This document shows positions 19,123 through 27,528 of a stretch of DNA of 64,000 bases, one piece after another. The DNA lies in the NCBI GenBank assembly GCA_024278275.1, contig JAJRTN010000159.1:1-64000 (forward strand), read 5' to 3'. The notes beneath the pieces are model-generated. The model searched no databases. It was not told the origin of the DNA and saw only the letters and a list, made by a program, of their open reading frames with translations. The position numbers were made by a program, and so were the translations under genes. Origin of the DNA: Candidatus Hydrogenedentota bacterium. Lineage in GTDB: Bacteria > Hydrogenedentota > Hydrogenedentia > Hydrogenedentales > JAJRTN01. Position 1 is the stretch's first letter. Each line of letters begins with the position of its first letter.

Positions 19123-21896
19123 GGGGACGGCAGGTGTATTTGCCACGAAGCACGAACGAACAGGGACCAACATGGACAAGGACGGACACCCACCGTCGCG
19201 GCCTGTCCGTGTCCGTCCGTGTTCGTCCTTGCCTGGTCCTCGGGCTGATCCTCCTGCTTTTCCCCGGCCCGGCCACCGCTCAACCCGACACCCCGGCTTC
19301 GTTTTGGCAGCGGGCCACGATTTACCGGGACGGGTGGGGCGTGCCGCATATCGAGGCGCGGGACGTGCGGGCCATGGCCTTTGCCTTCGGTTACGCCCAG
19401 GCGCAGGATCACCTTAAAGATATGCTGTTGGCCTACCGGGTGGCGAATGGCCGGGCGGCCGCGGTATTGGGCGAGGCCTATGCGGCCTCCGATGTCTTCG
19501 CCCTCAAGATGGGGCATGGCCGCCTCGCGGCCGCGGCGCTGGAGAAGGCCGACCCCGTCACCGGCGACCTCTGCGAGGGCTTCGCCATGGGAGTCAATGC
19601 CTGGCTGGTGAAGCATCCGGGCGACGCGCCCGACTGGGCCGAGGGCGTGCAGCCGCCAGACATACTTGCCTTGTGGCACGCCTTCGTGATGAGTTTCGCG
19701 AAACTTGACCTGCCGGGCGTGTGGCAGCCGCCCCCGGCCATGCCCACGGCGAACGCCTGGGCCCTGGCGCCTAAGCGGACGGACGAAGGAAAATCGCTGC
19801 TGGTCATCAACCCGCATGAATACCATGACGGTCCCTTCCGGTGGTACGAAGCCCATCTTAGCGTGGGAGATATGGACGTGGCGGGAGCGACCTTGTTCGG
19901 GTTGCCCGTGATCGTCATGGGCCACAACCCGGCGCTGGGCTGGGCCATGACGCCCAACAAAGCGGACTTCGCCGACGTGTTCGAGGAGCGTCTGACCTTT
20001 CCCAGGCCGCGGGCGAACGAACTCAGAACCGCCGGGATAGCCTTGGAGCGGGCCTTCCTCCTGCGTTATTACGCCAGCGCCGAGCCATACTACGTGCGCA
20101 CCACCGCGGGACTCGAAGAGCGTTTCACGCCGACCCTGTCCGGTCCGCGCGGTCCTCTCTTTGAACAGGGAGCGTCGCTGTACTCCTGGCGCGTCGGCGG
20201 CTATGGGGAGTTCGGCGGATTGCGTCAACTGGTCGAGATGGCGCGGGCGACCAACCTGGACGCTTTTCAGCAGGCTTTGTCGGCCCAGCAGATACCCTGT
20301 TTCAACATTCTCTACGCGGATCGTGCGGGGAGACTTTTCCTGATCTACAACGCACGGGTGGGCGATAAACCGGCTTCCCGGGTTCCCGCCGCCAAGAATC
20401 CCATGGAGCAGCGCCGCCCGGTGGACTGGAAGACGCCCCTGCCCGCCGCCTTCGCGGAGAATGCGTGGCGAACCATTGTGCCGCCGGGACGGCTTCCCAT
20501 GGTGCTGGATCCCGCGTCGGGCTATATGCAGGCCTGCGGTTCGCCGCCATGGTTTGCCACGGAGAAGAGCGGGCTGCGCGCGGAAGACTGGCCCTTCTGG
20601 TTCGTGGGTGAGACCGACAACTACCGGGCCCGGCGTGTGCGCCAGTTGCTGCGCGCGGGGCTCCGTTCGCAACGCGATATGGAATCCATGCTGTATGACG
20701 CCTCGGTGCCCGCGGCCATGGACCTCGTGCCGGGTTTGGTGGAGGCGGTCAAGCAGCGAAGCGGCATTCTCGGCGGACCCCACCCCGATTTGCCGTGGGC
20801 CATAAATCTATTGCGCGATTGGAACCATATGGCGGCCACCGATTCCGAGGCCATGACCTTCTACCACGTCTGGTGGTCCCTTTTTCAAACCCGGGTCGCG
20901 GCGAAGTTGAGCGATGACAATATGCGCTATGGGGCCCTGGCGGCGGGCGACCGGGAAACGTGGGACGCGGCCGTCATGGCGGCCGACGACGCCGTGCGCC
21001 GGATGATCAATCAGTTCCAGACCATCCACGTGCCGTGGGGCCGGGTGCATCGAATCGTGCGGGGAGCACGAGACGAAGCCGCGTCCGGCGCCCTCACGGG
21101 AGAGCCCGTCTTTCTTGCCTCGGACAGCCTCTATCGAAACGGGAAGTGGGTGGCCAACCAGGGCTATGGTTTTGCCATGGTGGTGTCCTTCGGTGAAAGC
21201 CCCGAAGCGGTCAGCGTGGTGCCTTTCGGCGCCTCCGAGAATCCCGATTCCCCCCACTTTGACGACCAGCTCGACTTGATGCTGGAGAAGCGTTTCAAGC
21301 GTGTCCGCTTCAGGGCGGACGAGGTAAAGCGGTACGCGGCCGAAGCCATGGGGCGCCGTATTCGGCTCTATCCCCTGGGCATACAGGGGGCCGCCACCAT
21401 CGAAACCACCGCTCCCGTGACCCTGCGCCTGGAGTCCACGCCCGATGCGCCCGCGCCGCTTCCGGATGGATTGGCGGCTTTCACCCCCTTTGTCGTTCCC
21501 CGATGGGAACCCGCCCCGGCGGGTGTACGGGTGCGGTATGACTTTGTGGTTCCGCCGGTCCTCTGCCAGGTGGCACGATTGGCCGAACTTCGATTCCAGG
21601 GCTGGACCGCCGATGGCCAATGGAAGGTGCTGGAAAGGCAGCGATTCGATGCCGCCACGGGGGTGTTCACCGCATCGGCCCCGGGTGGGCTGACGGTCGC
21701 CATCCTTGGCCCGAAGGAATACCTGGAGGTGCCCGAAGTCCCCTCTCCCGAGACCATTGGCATGGAGGAAGGAGACACGCCCACCGCACCCCCGGCTGAA
21801 GCCGCCCCGCCGGACTCATCGGAACCCGCCGAAGCCCCGGATCGCTCGGAACCCCGATTCAACTTCAATCAGAAGTTGTCCGTCCATCCCAAGTAG
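19107..21896 (+). CDS. penicillin-acylase-family protein with Ala at nucleophile position
   Basis: An exported Ntn-hydrolase homologue of up to 929 aa. After a signal-like stretch (CLVLGLILLLFPGPATAQ) the alpha-chain region opens with IYRDGWGVPHIEARD and AFAFGYAQAQD, as in penicillin and glutaryl acylases. The beta-chain junction reads TANAWALAPKRT, whereas active relatives have Ser directly before N-x-W. Here that position is Ala215 (codon 19749-19751). Autoprocessing and classical acylase activity are therefore doubtful. The start is uncertain: ATG 19107 overlaps the previous gene, while GTG 19209 gives a short signal peptide but no ribosome site. A Pro/Glu/Ala-rich tail precedes the stop. 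Coupling to the beta-helix gene suggests one transcript. Confidence 0.85.
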   Translation: MAEALRGRQVYLPRSTNEQGPTWTRTDTHRRGLSVSVRVRPCLVLGLILLLFPGPATAQPDTPASFWQRATIYRDGWGVPHIEARDVRAMAFAFGYAQAQDHLKDMLLAYRVANGRAAAVLGEAYAASDVFALKMGHGRLAAAALEKADPVTGDLCEGFAMGVNAWLVKHPGDAPDWAEGVQPPDILALWHAFVMSFAKLDLPGVWQPPPAMPTANAWALAPKRTDEGKSLLVINPHEYHDGPFRWYEAHLSVGDMDVAGATLFGLPVIVMGHNPALGWAMTPNKADFADVFEERLTFPRPRANELRTAGIALERAFLLRYYASAEPYYVRTTAGLEERFTPTLSGPRGPLFEQGASLYSWRVGGYGEFGGLRQLVEMARATNLDAFQQALSAQQIPCFNILYADRAGRLFLIYNARVGDKPASRVPAAKNPMEQRRPVDWKTPLPAAFAENAWRTIVPPGRLPMVLDPASGYMQACGSPPWFATEKSGLRAEDWPFWFVGETDNYRARRVRQLLRAGLRSQRDMESMLYDASVPAAMDLVPGLVEAVKQRSGILGGPHPDLPWAINLLRDWNHMAATDSEAMTFYHVWWSLFQTRVAAKLSDDNMRYGALAAGDRETWDAAVMAADDAVRRMINQFQTIHVPWGRVHRIVRGARDEAASGALTGEPVFLASDSLYRNGKWVANQGYGFAMVVSFGESPEAVSVVPFGASENPDSPHFDDQLDLMLEKRFKRVRFRADEVKRYAAEAMGRRIRLYPLGIQGAATIETTAPVTLRLESTPDAPAPLPDGLAAFTPFVVPRWEPAPAGVRVRYDFVVPPVLCQVARLAELRFQGWTADGQWKVLERQRFDAATGVFTASAPGGLTVAILGPKEYLEVPEVPSPETIGMEEGDTPTAPPAEAAPPDSSEPAEAPDRSEPRFNFNQKLSVHPK

Positions 21897-21972
21897 GTGT
21901 AATAATAGGACCGTAATCCATCACTAACGGATTGTTTGGCATGAGGCCCATCACCACAGGAATACAACCCAC

Positions 21973-22956
21973 ATGGAGCCCGTCTTTCCCATGCTCATCA
22001 AAACCACGCTGTCTTTTCTCCTTCTCGTGGCCCTGTTAGCCATGGCGTACCCGGCCACCGCCGCACCGACCTATGCCGAGCGCCTCGGCTGGGAGCCCGG
22101 CGCCAAGGTCGTCATCTTTCACGTGGACGACGTGGGCATGTCCCACTCGTCAAACGCGGGCGCCATCAAGGCCATGGAACAAGGCGCCGCCACCTCGTGC
22201 AGTGTGATGATGCCGTGCGGCTGGGTGAGTGAGTATGCCCGCTACCTCAAGGAACACCCCGATACCGATGCCGGGCTGCACATGACCCTGACCGCGGAAT
22301 GGAAGAACTACCGATGGGGGCCGCTGGCAGGGAAGAACCAGGTGCCCGGCCTGGTGGATGAGGAAGGCTGCCTGTGGCATAACGTCGCGCAGGTGGTCGC
22401 CCACGCTTCGCCCGACGAAGTGGAATTGGAGATGCGTGCCCAGATCGACCGCGCCCTGGCTATGGGGTTAAAGCCGACCCACCTTGACACCCACATGGGC
22501 ACGGTTTATGCCACGCCCGAGTTCATGGAACGCTATATCAAGCTGGGCGTGGAGTACCAGATCCCCGTCATGATCCCCGCGGGCCACGCCCAATTCATCG
22601 CCGAGGAAGAGCGGGCATCCCTCGATCAGATTCGTGTTATCGGTGAGCACGTATGGGCCGCGGGTCTGCCCGTGCTCGACGACCTGTTCACGGGAGGGTA
22701 CGGCTGGAAAGACCGGGATCAGCTTGAACGCTACATCCAAGTACTCAAGAATATGAAACCCGGCCTTTTGCAGATTATCATCCACGCCTCGGATCCGTCG
22801 GACATCTTTCCGCTGATTAGCGGTAGCGGCCCGACGCGAAAGGCCGATATGGAAGCCATGATGGCCCCCCGTCTTCGCGATACCATCCGGTCGGAAGGCA
22901 TCATTCTCACCACGTGGCGCGAACTCAAGGCGCGCCGCGACAAGGCCGGCAAGTAG
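21973..22956 (+). CDS. secreted YdjC/ChbG-type carbohydrate deacetylase
   Basis: A 327-aa protein with an N-terminal signal peptide (LLLVALLAMAYPATAA, about residues 16-31). YdjC-family features: FHVDDVGMSHSSNAG (metal-binding Asp pair at about 56-57), DAGLHMTLTAEW, and THLDTHMGT with the metal His. In the family these residues coordinate a divalent metal for removal of acetyl groups from chitooligosaccharide-like or other sugars. ATG at 21991 is an alternative start with GGAG upstream. It follows the acylase homologue after 76 bases on the same strand. Export is unusual, since ChbG itself is cytoplasmic. Confidence 0.85.
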   Translation: MEPVFPMLIKTTLSFLLLVALLAMAYPATAAPTYAERLGWEPGAKVVIFHVDDVGMSHSSNAGAIKAMEQGAATSCSVMMPCGWVSEYARYLKEHPDTDAGLHMTLTAEWKNYRWGPLAGKNQVPGLVDEEGCLWHNVAQVVAHASPDEVELEMRAQIDRALAMGLKPTHLDTHMGTVYATPEFMERYIKLGVEYQIPVMIPAGHAQFIAEEERASLDQIRVIGEHVWAAGLPVLDDLFTGGYGWKDRDQLERYIQVLKNMKPGLLQIIIHASDPSDIFPLISGSGPTRKADMEAMMAPRLRDTIRSEGIILTTWRELKARRDKAGK

Positions 22957-23000
22957 GGGCGGGGAAAGAAAAGGCGAAAGGGTTCAGGCCTTTCATAGAC

Positions 23001-23110
23001 CGTCATTGCAAGGGAGCCTCGGCGACCGTGGCAATCTGGATACACCCAGGAACTCTCCCTTATGCCGGATTGCCGCGTTGCCTGTTCCTCGCTACGTCCT
23101 CGCAATGACG
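23001..23110. repeat. 110-bp element with 9-bp terminal inverted repeats (GTCATTGC type)
   Basis: The element starts with cgtcattgc and ends with gcaatgacg, a perfect 9-bp terminal inverted repeat. It also has internal ggcaatctgg/ccggattgcc inverted blocks. Elements bounded by GTCATTGCGAG-like ends are widespread non-coding repeats in many bacterial genomes. It lies within a 400-bp gene-free gap (22957-23356) in which nothing else was recognised. Confidence 0.65.
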
Positions 23111-23356
23111 GGTTGGACGGGTCGTCAACGGCTCCCAGGGCTTTTCTTACGTGGCACAGCCGCCGGGGACGGCGGACCGTGGGAACGAGCCGCTTTCACG
23201 TTTCCTACGGCGCGTAACCTCTCGTGCCGGTCCGGTGTACCCAATCCCATGGGGTAAAATACCCCGTGGGAAGGACCCGGCTCTATCGAAGCACCACGAC
23301 AGCCCATAACCATCCATCCGGCCCTGCTATGGACCTATGGGCTACCCGTCGCCCTG

Positions 23357-25498
23357 ATGGACCGGCTTCAGCGACTGGTGAATTACATTCCCTTTCGCGA
23401 AGTGCGCCTGCCGCTCTGGGTGATGATTTCGGGCGTCGGGGGGGCGTTGGGACTTCGCTTCGCCCCTCGGGAACGGGGTGTGTCGTGGGTTGTTCCACGT
23501 TGGCTACTGGCTTGGCTGCTCTGCCTGGCGGGCATGTTCGGCATGGCCGCCCTCTTCATGGGAATGAAGGGGATCCCCCTGATCCTGGTCCTACTCATCG
23601 CCGCCGTGTCCCTTCCTGCGCGCCTGGCGCGGCATGTCTGGCGGGGCGGCGCGCTCCCGGAATGGGGCTGTTCTGTTCGTGGCGCATTGGCGGCGGCATG
23701 GCGTGAAACCGGCATTCGAGGGGGGCGCGACGCGTTCCTCGCCCTGGTGCTGTTCCCCATCACCGTGCAGCGGGTTCTGCGCCATGCCTGGCGAAAGCTC
23801 GCGGGCGACGACTGGTATGCCCCCGGCTACGCCCTGGCCACCGCTTTCCTCGGCCCCTTCTCCCTGTGGCTGGCGGAACGCCCCCTGCGCTGGTGGTGGC
23901 GGGTGCCCCTGACGCTGTCGGCCCTTCCCCTGGCGGCGGGCGGCGTGGCCATGCAGCTCTGGCGTGGCTGGTGGATCCTCATGTTGGTACCTTTTCTCCG
24001 ACAGGGCCGTTGGTTGCGCGCGGCGCCCTGGCGGCCCAAGGAGGAAGGGCTCGACGCACGCCCGCACGGCATCGCCCTGGAACCCCTCGACCGCGTGGCC
24101 CTTGCCGTCATGGGCGGACTCCTGCTCCTGTTGCTGGTGGGATCGCCCCGCCTGCGGCCCTTTGCCCCCGACGCCTACTATCACCTGCTGGTGGCGCAAC
24201 GGATCGTGGAAACGGGCGTCGTGCCGCTCTGGGACTGGTGGGAATACGCACCACTCGGTCGTCCTCACCTCTACGCGCCCCTCGTTCACCTGCTTATCGC
24301 CCTCTTCAGCCTGCCCTTCGGCGGCGACGTCGTGCTGGGGTTGCGCGTACTCCAGATTTTCATGCTCCCCACGGCCCTGTTCTCCACGTGGTACGTCGTG
24401 CGCTGGATCCATGACGCCCGCGTGGCCCTGCTCACCATGCTTATCCTCGGTGCGGATCTCATGTTCGCCCTGCTCGCTTACATGGCCCTGCCCAGCATAC
24501 TGGCCAACGCGCTTCTACCGCTGCTTCTGCTCATGGTGCTCCGCAGGCGTCTCGTGCCCGCCATCGCCCTGCTCGCCATGATGCTCTACGCTCACCCGGG
24601 TGTAGGTGGACTGACCGTGCTGAGCCTCCTCGTGTTCGCGGCGTGGGAAAAAGACTATCGCCGATTCGTGCTGAAGGTGATTCCCCTTGGCGTGGTCCTT
24701 GCCCTGCCCTGGTACGGGCACGTGTGGGCCTGGCACGCATGGATGGGTCATCCCATGCGCGGCGTCATGAGCGGACCGAAAGCCTGGCTCTTCAAGCTCT
24801 TCTGGCTGATGAACCTGAACCTGCTGATCATGATCCTGGCCTTTCGAGGTCTGCGCTACGTTCGCTGGAAAGACGCTTCCACCCGGCTCATGGCGAGCCT
24901 CCTCATCGGCTTCCTGCCCATGCTCATCAGTTACGGCGGACGCTATTTCGCCCATACCATCCAATGGTGGGCGTTTTTCGCCGCCGTGCCCGTCGCGCCC
25001 CTGCTGCTTCGCCGCGACCGGCGACCCATCCTGGCGGCGTTGCTTTTCATCGTCTTTCTCGCGCCCGTGGCCATGCTCGGCGGCTTTGGCCAGGGAGGCG
25101 GCATGCCCCGTTACCAACCCATGGTGTCCGGCTATATCCTGGCCCCCGCCTTTGCTCTCGGGGCGGGAAAGGAATCGGACCGGGGTTCACACGCCACGCC
25201 CGGTCTACTTGAGGCCGCGGCCTATATCGACGAACACACCCCGCCCGGGACGATCCTGCACGTTGCGGGCGACGCATCCCTGGGCGTCATGCTGGCCTAT
25301 CACGCCCGTCGCCGCATTGATGCCGCGGCCTGGCCCGAGGTGCGCGGCGCCAACTACGCCACGCTGCTGCCCCATTATGCCAGGCAGGATCGCACGGGCT
25401 GCTTCGTGTCCTGGGACGCGACGAAGCTTCCCGAAGGCATGGACAGCATTGAAGTCGGCGGCCTCCATATCGCATTGGGCAGCACAACCGCTCCGTAA
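23357..25498 (+). CDS. polytopic membrane protein, GT-C glycosyltransferase-like
   Basis: A 713-aa integral membrane protein with many hydrophobic helices from about residue 20 to 590 and a small soluble C-terminal domain. The arrangement resembles lipid-linked-sugar GT-C transferases (ArnT/PMT-like). An acidic loop motif is plausible at APDAYYHLLVAQRI, about residues 271-284, where GT-C enzymes carry catalytic Asp/Glu before a helix. The residues after it (WDWWEYAPLGRPHLYAPLVH) fit that idea. Substrate is unknown. The gene stands alone. Its 3' end is overlapped in antisense by the remnant of a HEPN gene, which suggests a past rearrangement at 25500-25550. Confidence 0.75.
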   Translation: MDRLQRLVNYIPFREVRLPLWVMISGVGGALGLRFAPRERGVSWVVPRWLLAWLLCLAGMFGMAALFMGMKGIPLILVLLIAAVSLPARLARHVWRGGALPEWGCSVRGALAAAWRETGIRGGRDAFLALVLFPITVQRVLRHAWRKLAGDDWYAPGYALATAFLGPFSLWLAERPLRWWWRVPLTLSALPLAAGGVAMQLWRGWWILMLVPFLRQGRWLRAAPWRPKEEGLDARPHGIALEPLDRVALAVMGGLLLLLLVGSPRLRPFAPDAYYHLLVAQRIVETGVVPLWDWWEYAPLGRPHLYAPLVHLLIALFSLPFGGDVVLGLRVLQIFMLPTALFSTWYVVRWIHDARVALLTMLILGADLMFALLAYMALPSILANALLPLLLLMVLRRRLVPAIALLAMMLYAHPGVGGLTVLSLLVFAAWEKDYRRFVLKVIPLGVVLALPWYGHVWAWHAWMGHPMRGVMSGPKAWLFKLFWLMNLNLLIMILAFRGLRYVRWKDASTRLMASLLIGFLPMLISYGGRYFAHTIQWWAFFAAVPVAPLLLRRDRRPILAALLFIVFLAPVAMLGGFGQGGGMPRYQPMVSGYILAPAFALGAGKESDRGSHATPGLLEAAAYIDEHTPPGTILHVAGDASLGVMLAYHARRRIDAAAWPEVRGANYATLLPHYARQDRTGCFVSWDATKLPEGMDSIEVGGLHIALGSTTAP

Positions 25499-25724
25499 TG
25501 CTGTTATCCCAAACGTACTCGAGAGAGGGCTTGTCCGCGGTAACGGATGCGGCATCCTGCCCCTCCGCGAAAAGCAATGCGGACACCATGTAGAAACACG
25601 CGTAATACAGTCGATTGACAGCACTGTGCAGATGTCCGTCCGTTAGCGCCGACCGGGCCACCTCAATGGTTTCGCGAGCCAAGGCCATGCGATAGCGGAC
25701 GTATTCAACCGTGCGGGCATTCAC
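25287..25724 (-). pseudogene. truncated HEPN-domain protein (toxin remnant)
   Basis: Residues 1 to about 57 (25553-25724) match the N-terminal half of HEPN proteins that pair with minimal nucleotidyltransferases: VEYVRYRMALARETIEVAR, then HSAVNRLYYACFYMVSALLF. After AEGQDA the similarity ends. The frame runs on through intergenic DNA and antisense into the 3' end of the preceding membrane-protein gene, giving a low-complexity Arg-rich tail to 25287. The C-terminal half that carries the R-x4-6-H catalytic motif is missing, so the toxin is presumably dead. The ATG overlaps the upstream nucleotidyltransferase stop by four bases. Confidence 0.7.
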
Positions 25725-26062
25725 AGTGCGACACCGTGTTTCTCGACTTCGTTATAAAAAGGGAGGGCGAGACGCAAGCGCCATTCCGACTTGGAGTGGT
25801 ATATCGTTGACAAGACAACATCGTTGGCCAGTTCCAGTTCAAGAATCTGGCGCTCAATGCCACGTCTCAATTCCGCGGCCAACGCTCCATCGGTCAGTAC
25901 CAGAATGTCGTAATCCGACTCCGGATCCTTCGTCCCCCTTGCCACGCTGCCATGAAGCAATACCTCCGCGGTTGGCAACTCCTTTTGAACAATCGCCTTC
26001 ATTTCTCGAAGCAAGGCCTTGTCTTCGGCGGAGATGACTTGGCATTTCTCAATCGTATCCAT
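25721..26062 (-). CDS. minimal nucleotidyltransferase (MNT), partner of truncated HEPN
   Basis: A 113-aa nucleotidyltransferase. The signature GSVARGTKDPESDYDILVL has G38-S39 and the metal-binding D50 and D52. It lies directly upstream of the HEPN remnant with an ATGA overlap, as in intact HEPN/MNT pairs. It is a different lineage from the MntA at 4460-4786 (little similarity outside the signature). Because the HEPN gene is broken, this gene may be an orphan antitoxin kept by chance or protecting against another copy elsewhere. Confidence 0.85.
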   Translation of the reverse strand: MDTIEKCQVISAEDKALLREMKAIVQKELPTAEVLLHGSVARGTKDPESDYDILVLTDGALAAELRRGIERQILELELANDVVLSTIYHSKSEWRLRLALPFYNEVEKHGVAL

Positions 26063-26219
26063 TGGCGCCCTCTCGTATTCCAGGATTGGGAAAAATGCGC
26101 CTCCATTCTCTGATTTGATTATACATGGTTTGCTGCCGCGTGGTGAATGGGTCGATCTACGGAGAACAGATTTGGTGCGCTGAAGCGCACCCTGCGGAAT
26201 TCCCGTGGACGGTTACGAA

Positions 26220-27209
26220 CTATTTGAGATATGCCATGCGGGCCTGCCAGTCGCGCAGGTAGGCGACGCGCCAGCGGCTGACGGTCTTTGCCCCCAGTTT
26301 GTCACCCTCGGCCAGGGCCGGATTCGGATCATCGGTCCAATAGTGCGGGCCGTGACCGGTGGCGACGTAACGTCCGCCCCAATGGTCCGCCGTGGGGTCG
26401 GCGGGGTCGCCGGCCAGCATGTAGAGCACGGCGGGGGTGTCGCCCATCTTGATGGCGGGGAGTTTCTCCACCAGGAAATCGCCGAGGGCGCCATGGCCGC
26501 GCACATGGGCATCAAGGAAAGACTTGTTGCCCAGGTCGCCCTGCTGGTTGCCGCCCATGTACATGCCGCGGAAGGTGGTGTCCGCTTCAATCAGCCACAG
26601 ATCGGGGTGGTGATTATAGAGATAATCGCGGGAGGCCTGGTCCATAACCCGGTTCCAGGAACTGATGAAATAGACCCGGATCTTGTCCTTGATATCCGGC
26701 GCGTCATGGACCGCCTGGGCCACGTCGGTGATGGATCCCCAAACCTGGATATAGAGTGGCCGGTCGTCTTTGGCGCGGGCACGCTCGATAATCCAGCGGG
26801 ATCCCTCGGTGGGCTTGGAAAAACCGGCCTTTGGCGCGGCGTCGATGGCACCCTGCTTTACCAGCGCACGAAGCTTGTCCGGCGCGGGGTAGGTTTTGGC
26901 ATGACGGGCCAGTGCCGGATAGTCCTTTTCATAGGCATCAATAACCATCTGGATGTTCTTGACCCGCCCGGCCGAGGGAGGCGAGGAAACAAGCCCTTCA
27001 ATGTCGAACAAATCGGCATAAACCAGGAAATGAACCATGGACTGGTAATCGTCGTTGTCGTCGCCACCAATGTCGGTGGACACGATGACGCGGTACCGTT
27101 CCCCCGCCAGGGCGCCATGGGAGCGCACCGTATCCTCGTCGGCCCGGGCCATGGACGGCAGAAGCAGTGTGGACAGGAGAAGCGCAACAGGGCAAAAGAG
27201 ATGGGTCAT
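26220..27209 (-). CDS. secreted DUF1593 protein (nucleoside-hydrolase-like fold)
   Basis: A 329-aa protein. The start at 27209 (MTHLFCPVALLLSTLLLPSM) has GGGAGGA upstream and yields a signal peptide. A longer frame to 27320 lacks support. After the signal, VIVSTDIGGDDNDDYQSMVHFL is the DUF1593 opening, related to the Asp-rich Ca site of inosine-uridine nucleoside hydrolases. Later blocks (VWGSITDVAQAVHD, VYFISSWNRVMDQASRDYL) also fit. DUF1593 proteins often sit in polysaccharide-use loci and have no settled activity. It is divergent from the GH88-like gene at 27529, suggesting a shared regulatory gap. Confidence 0.85.
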   Translation of the reverse strand: MTHLFCPVALLLSTLLLPSMARADEDTVRSHGALAGERYRVIVSTDIGGDDNDDYQSMVHFLVYADLFDIEGLVSSPPSAGRVKNIQMVIDAYEKDYPALARHAKTYPAPDKLRALVKQGAIDAAPKAGFSKPTEGSRWIIERARAKDDRPLYIQVWGSITDVAQAVHDAPDIKDKIRVYFISSWNRVMDQASRDYLYNHHPDLWLIEADTTFRGMYMGGNQQGDLGNKSFLDAHVRGHGALGDFLVEKLPAIKMGDTPAVLYMLAGDPADPTADHWGGRYVATGHGPHYWTDDPNPALAEGDKLGAKTVSRWRVAYLRDWQARMAYLK

Positions 27210-27528
27210 GGTCGATTCCTCCCGCAGGCGTGAATGGCCGGCGATTGCTGTGCTAAGGTCTGGGGGATGCCACCGCGAAGCAACGTGTCTATTTTCCCCT
27301 CTTTGGGGCGATATGGTCAAGTCGGGCGTGTGCGTAAGGGTGCTTAACCGAACACGAATGCGGTGGCGTCACATAATGGTCCTGTCATCAATGTTTGAAT
27401 TTGGCGGGCCAAGGCCCACCCTGTAATAGGTGTTTGCCCTGTGTTGACGTAAAGTCGTTGAAGGCTGGAAGGCGGGCGTCACGGTAACGGGCAAGCGGGG
27501 GCTTGTCCCTGTCCTTTCGAGGCGAAGT
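27210..27528. other. 319-bp divergent gap with short repeat
   Basis: Gene-free spacer between the DUF1593 and GH88-like genes. It contains ggcgggccaaggcccacc within 27402-27426, also found within 56068-56091, and related to a block in the 185-bp repeat. No RNA gene was seen. Confidence 0.5.
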
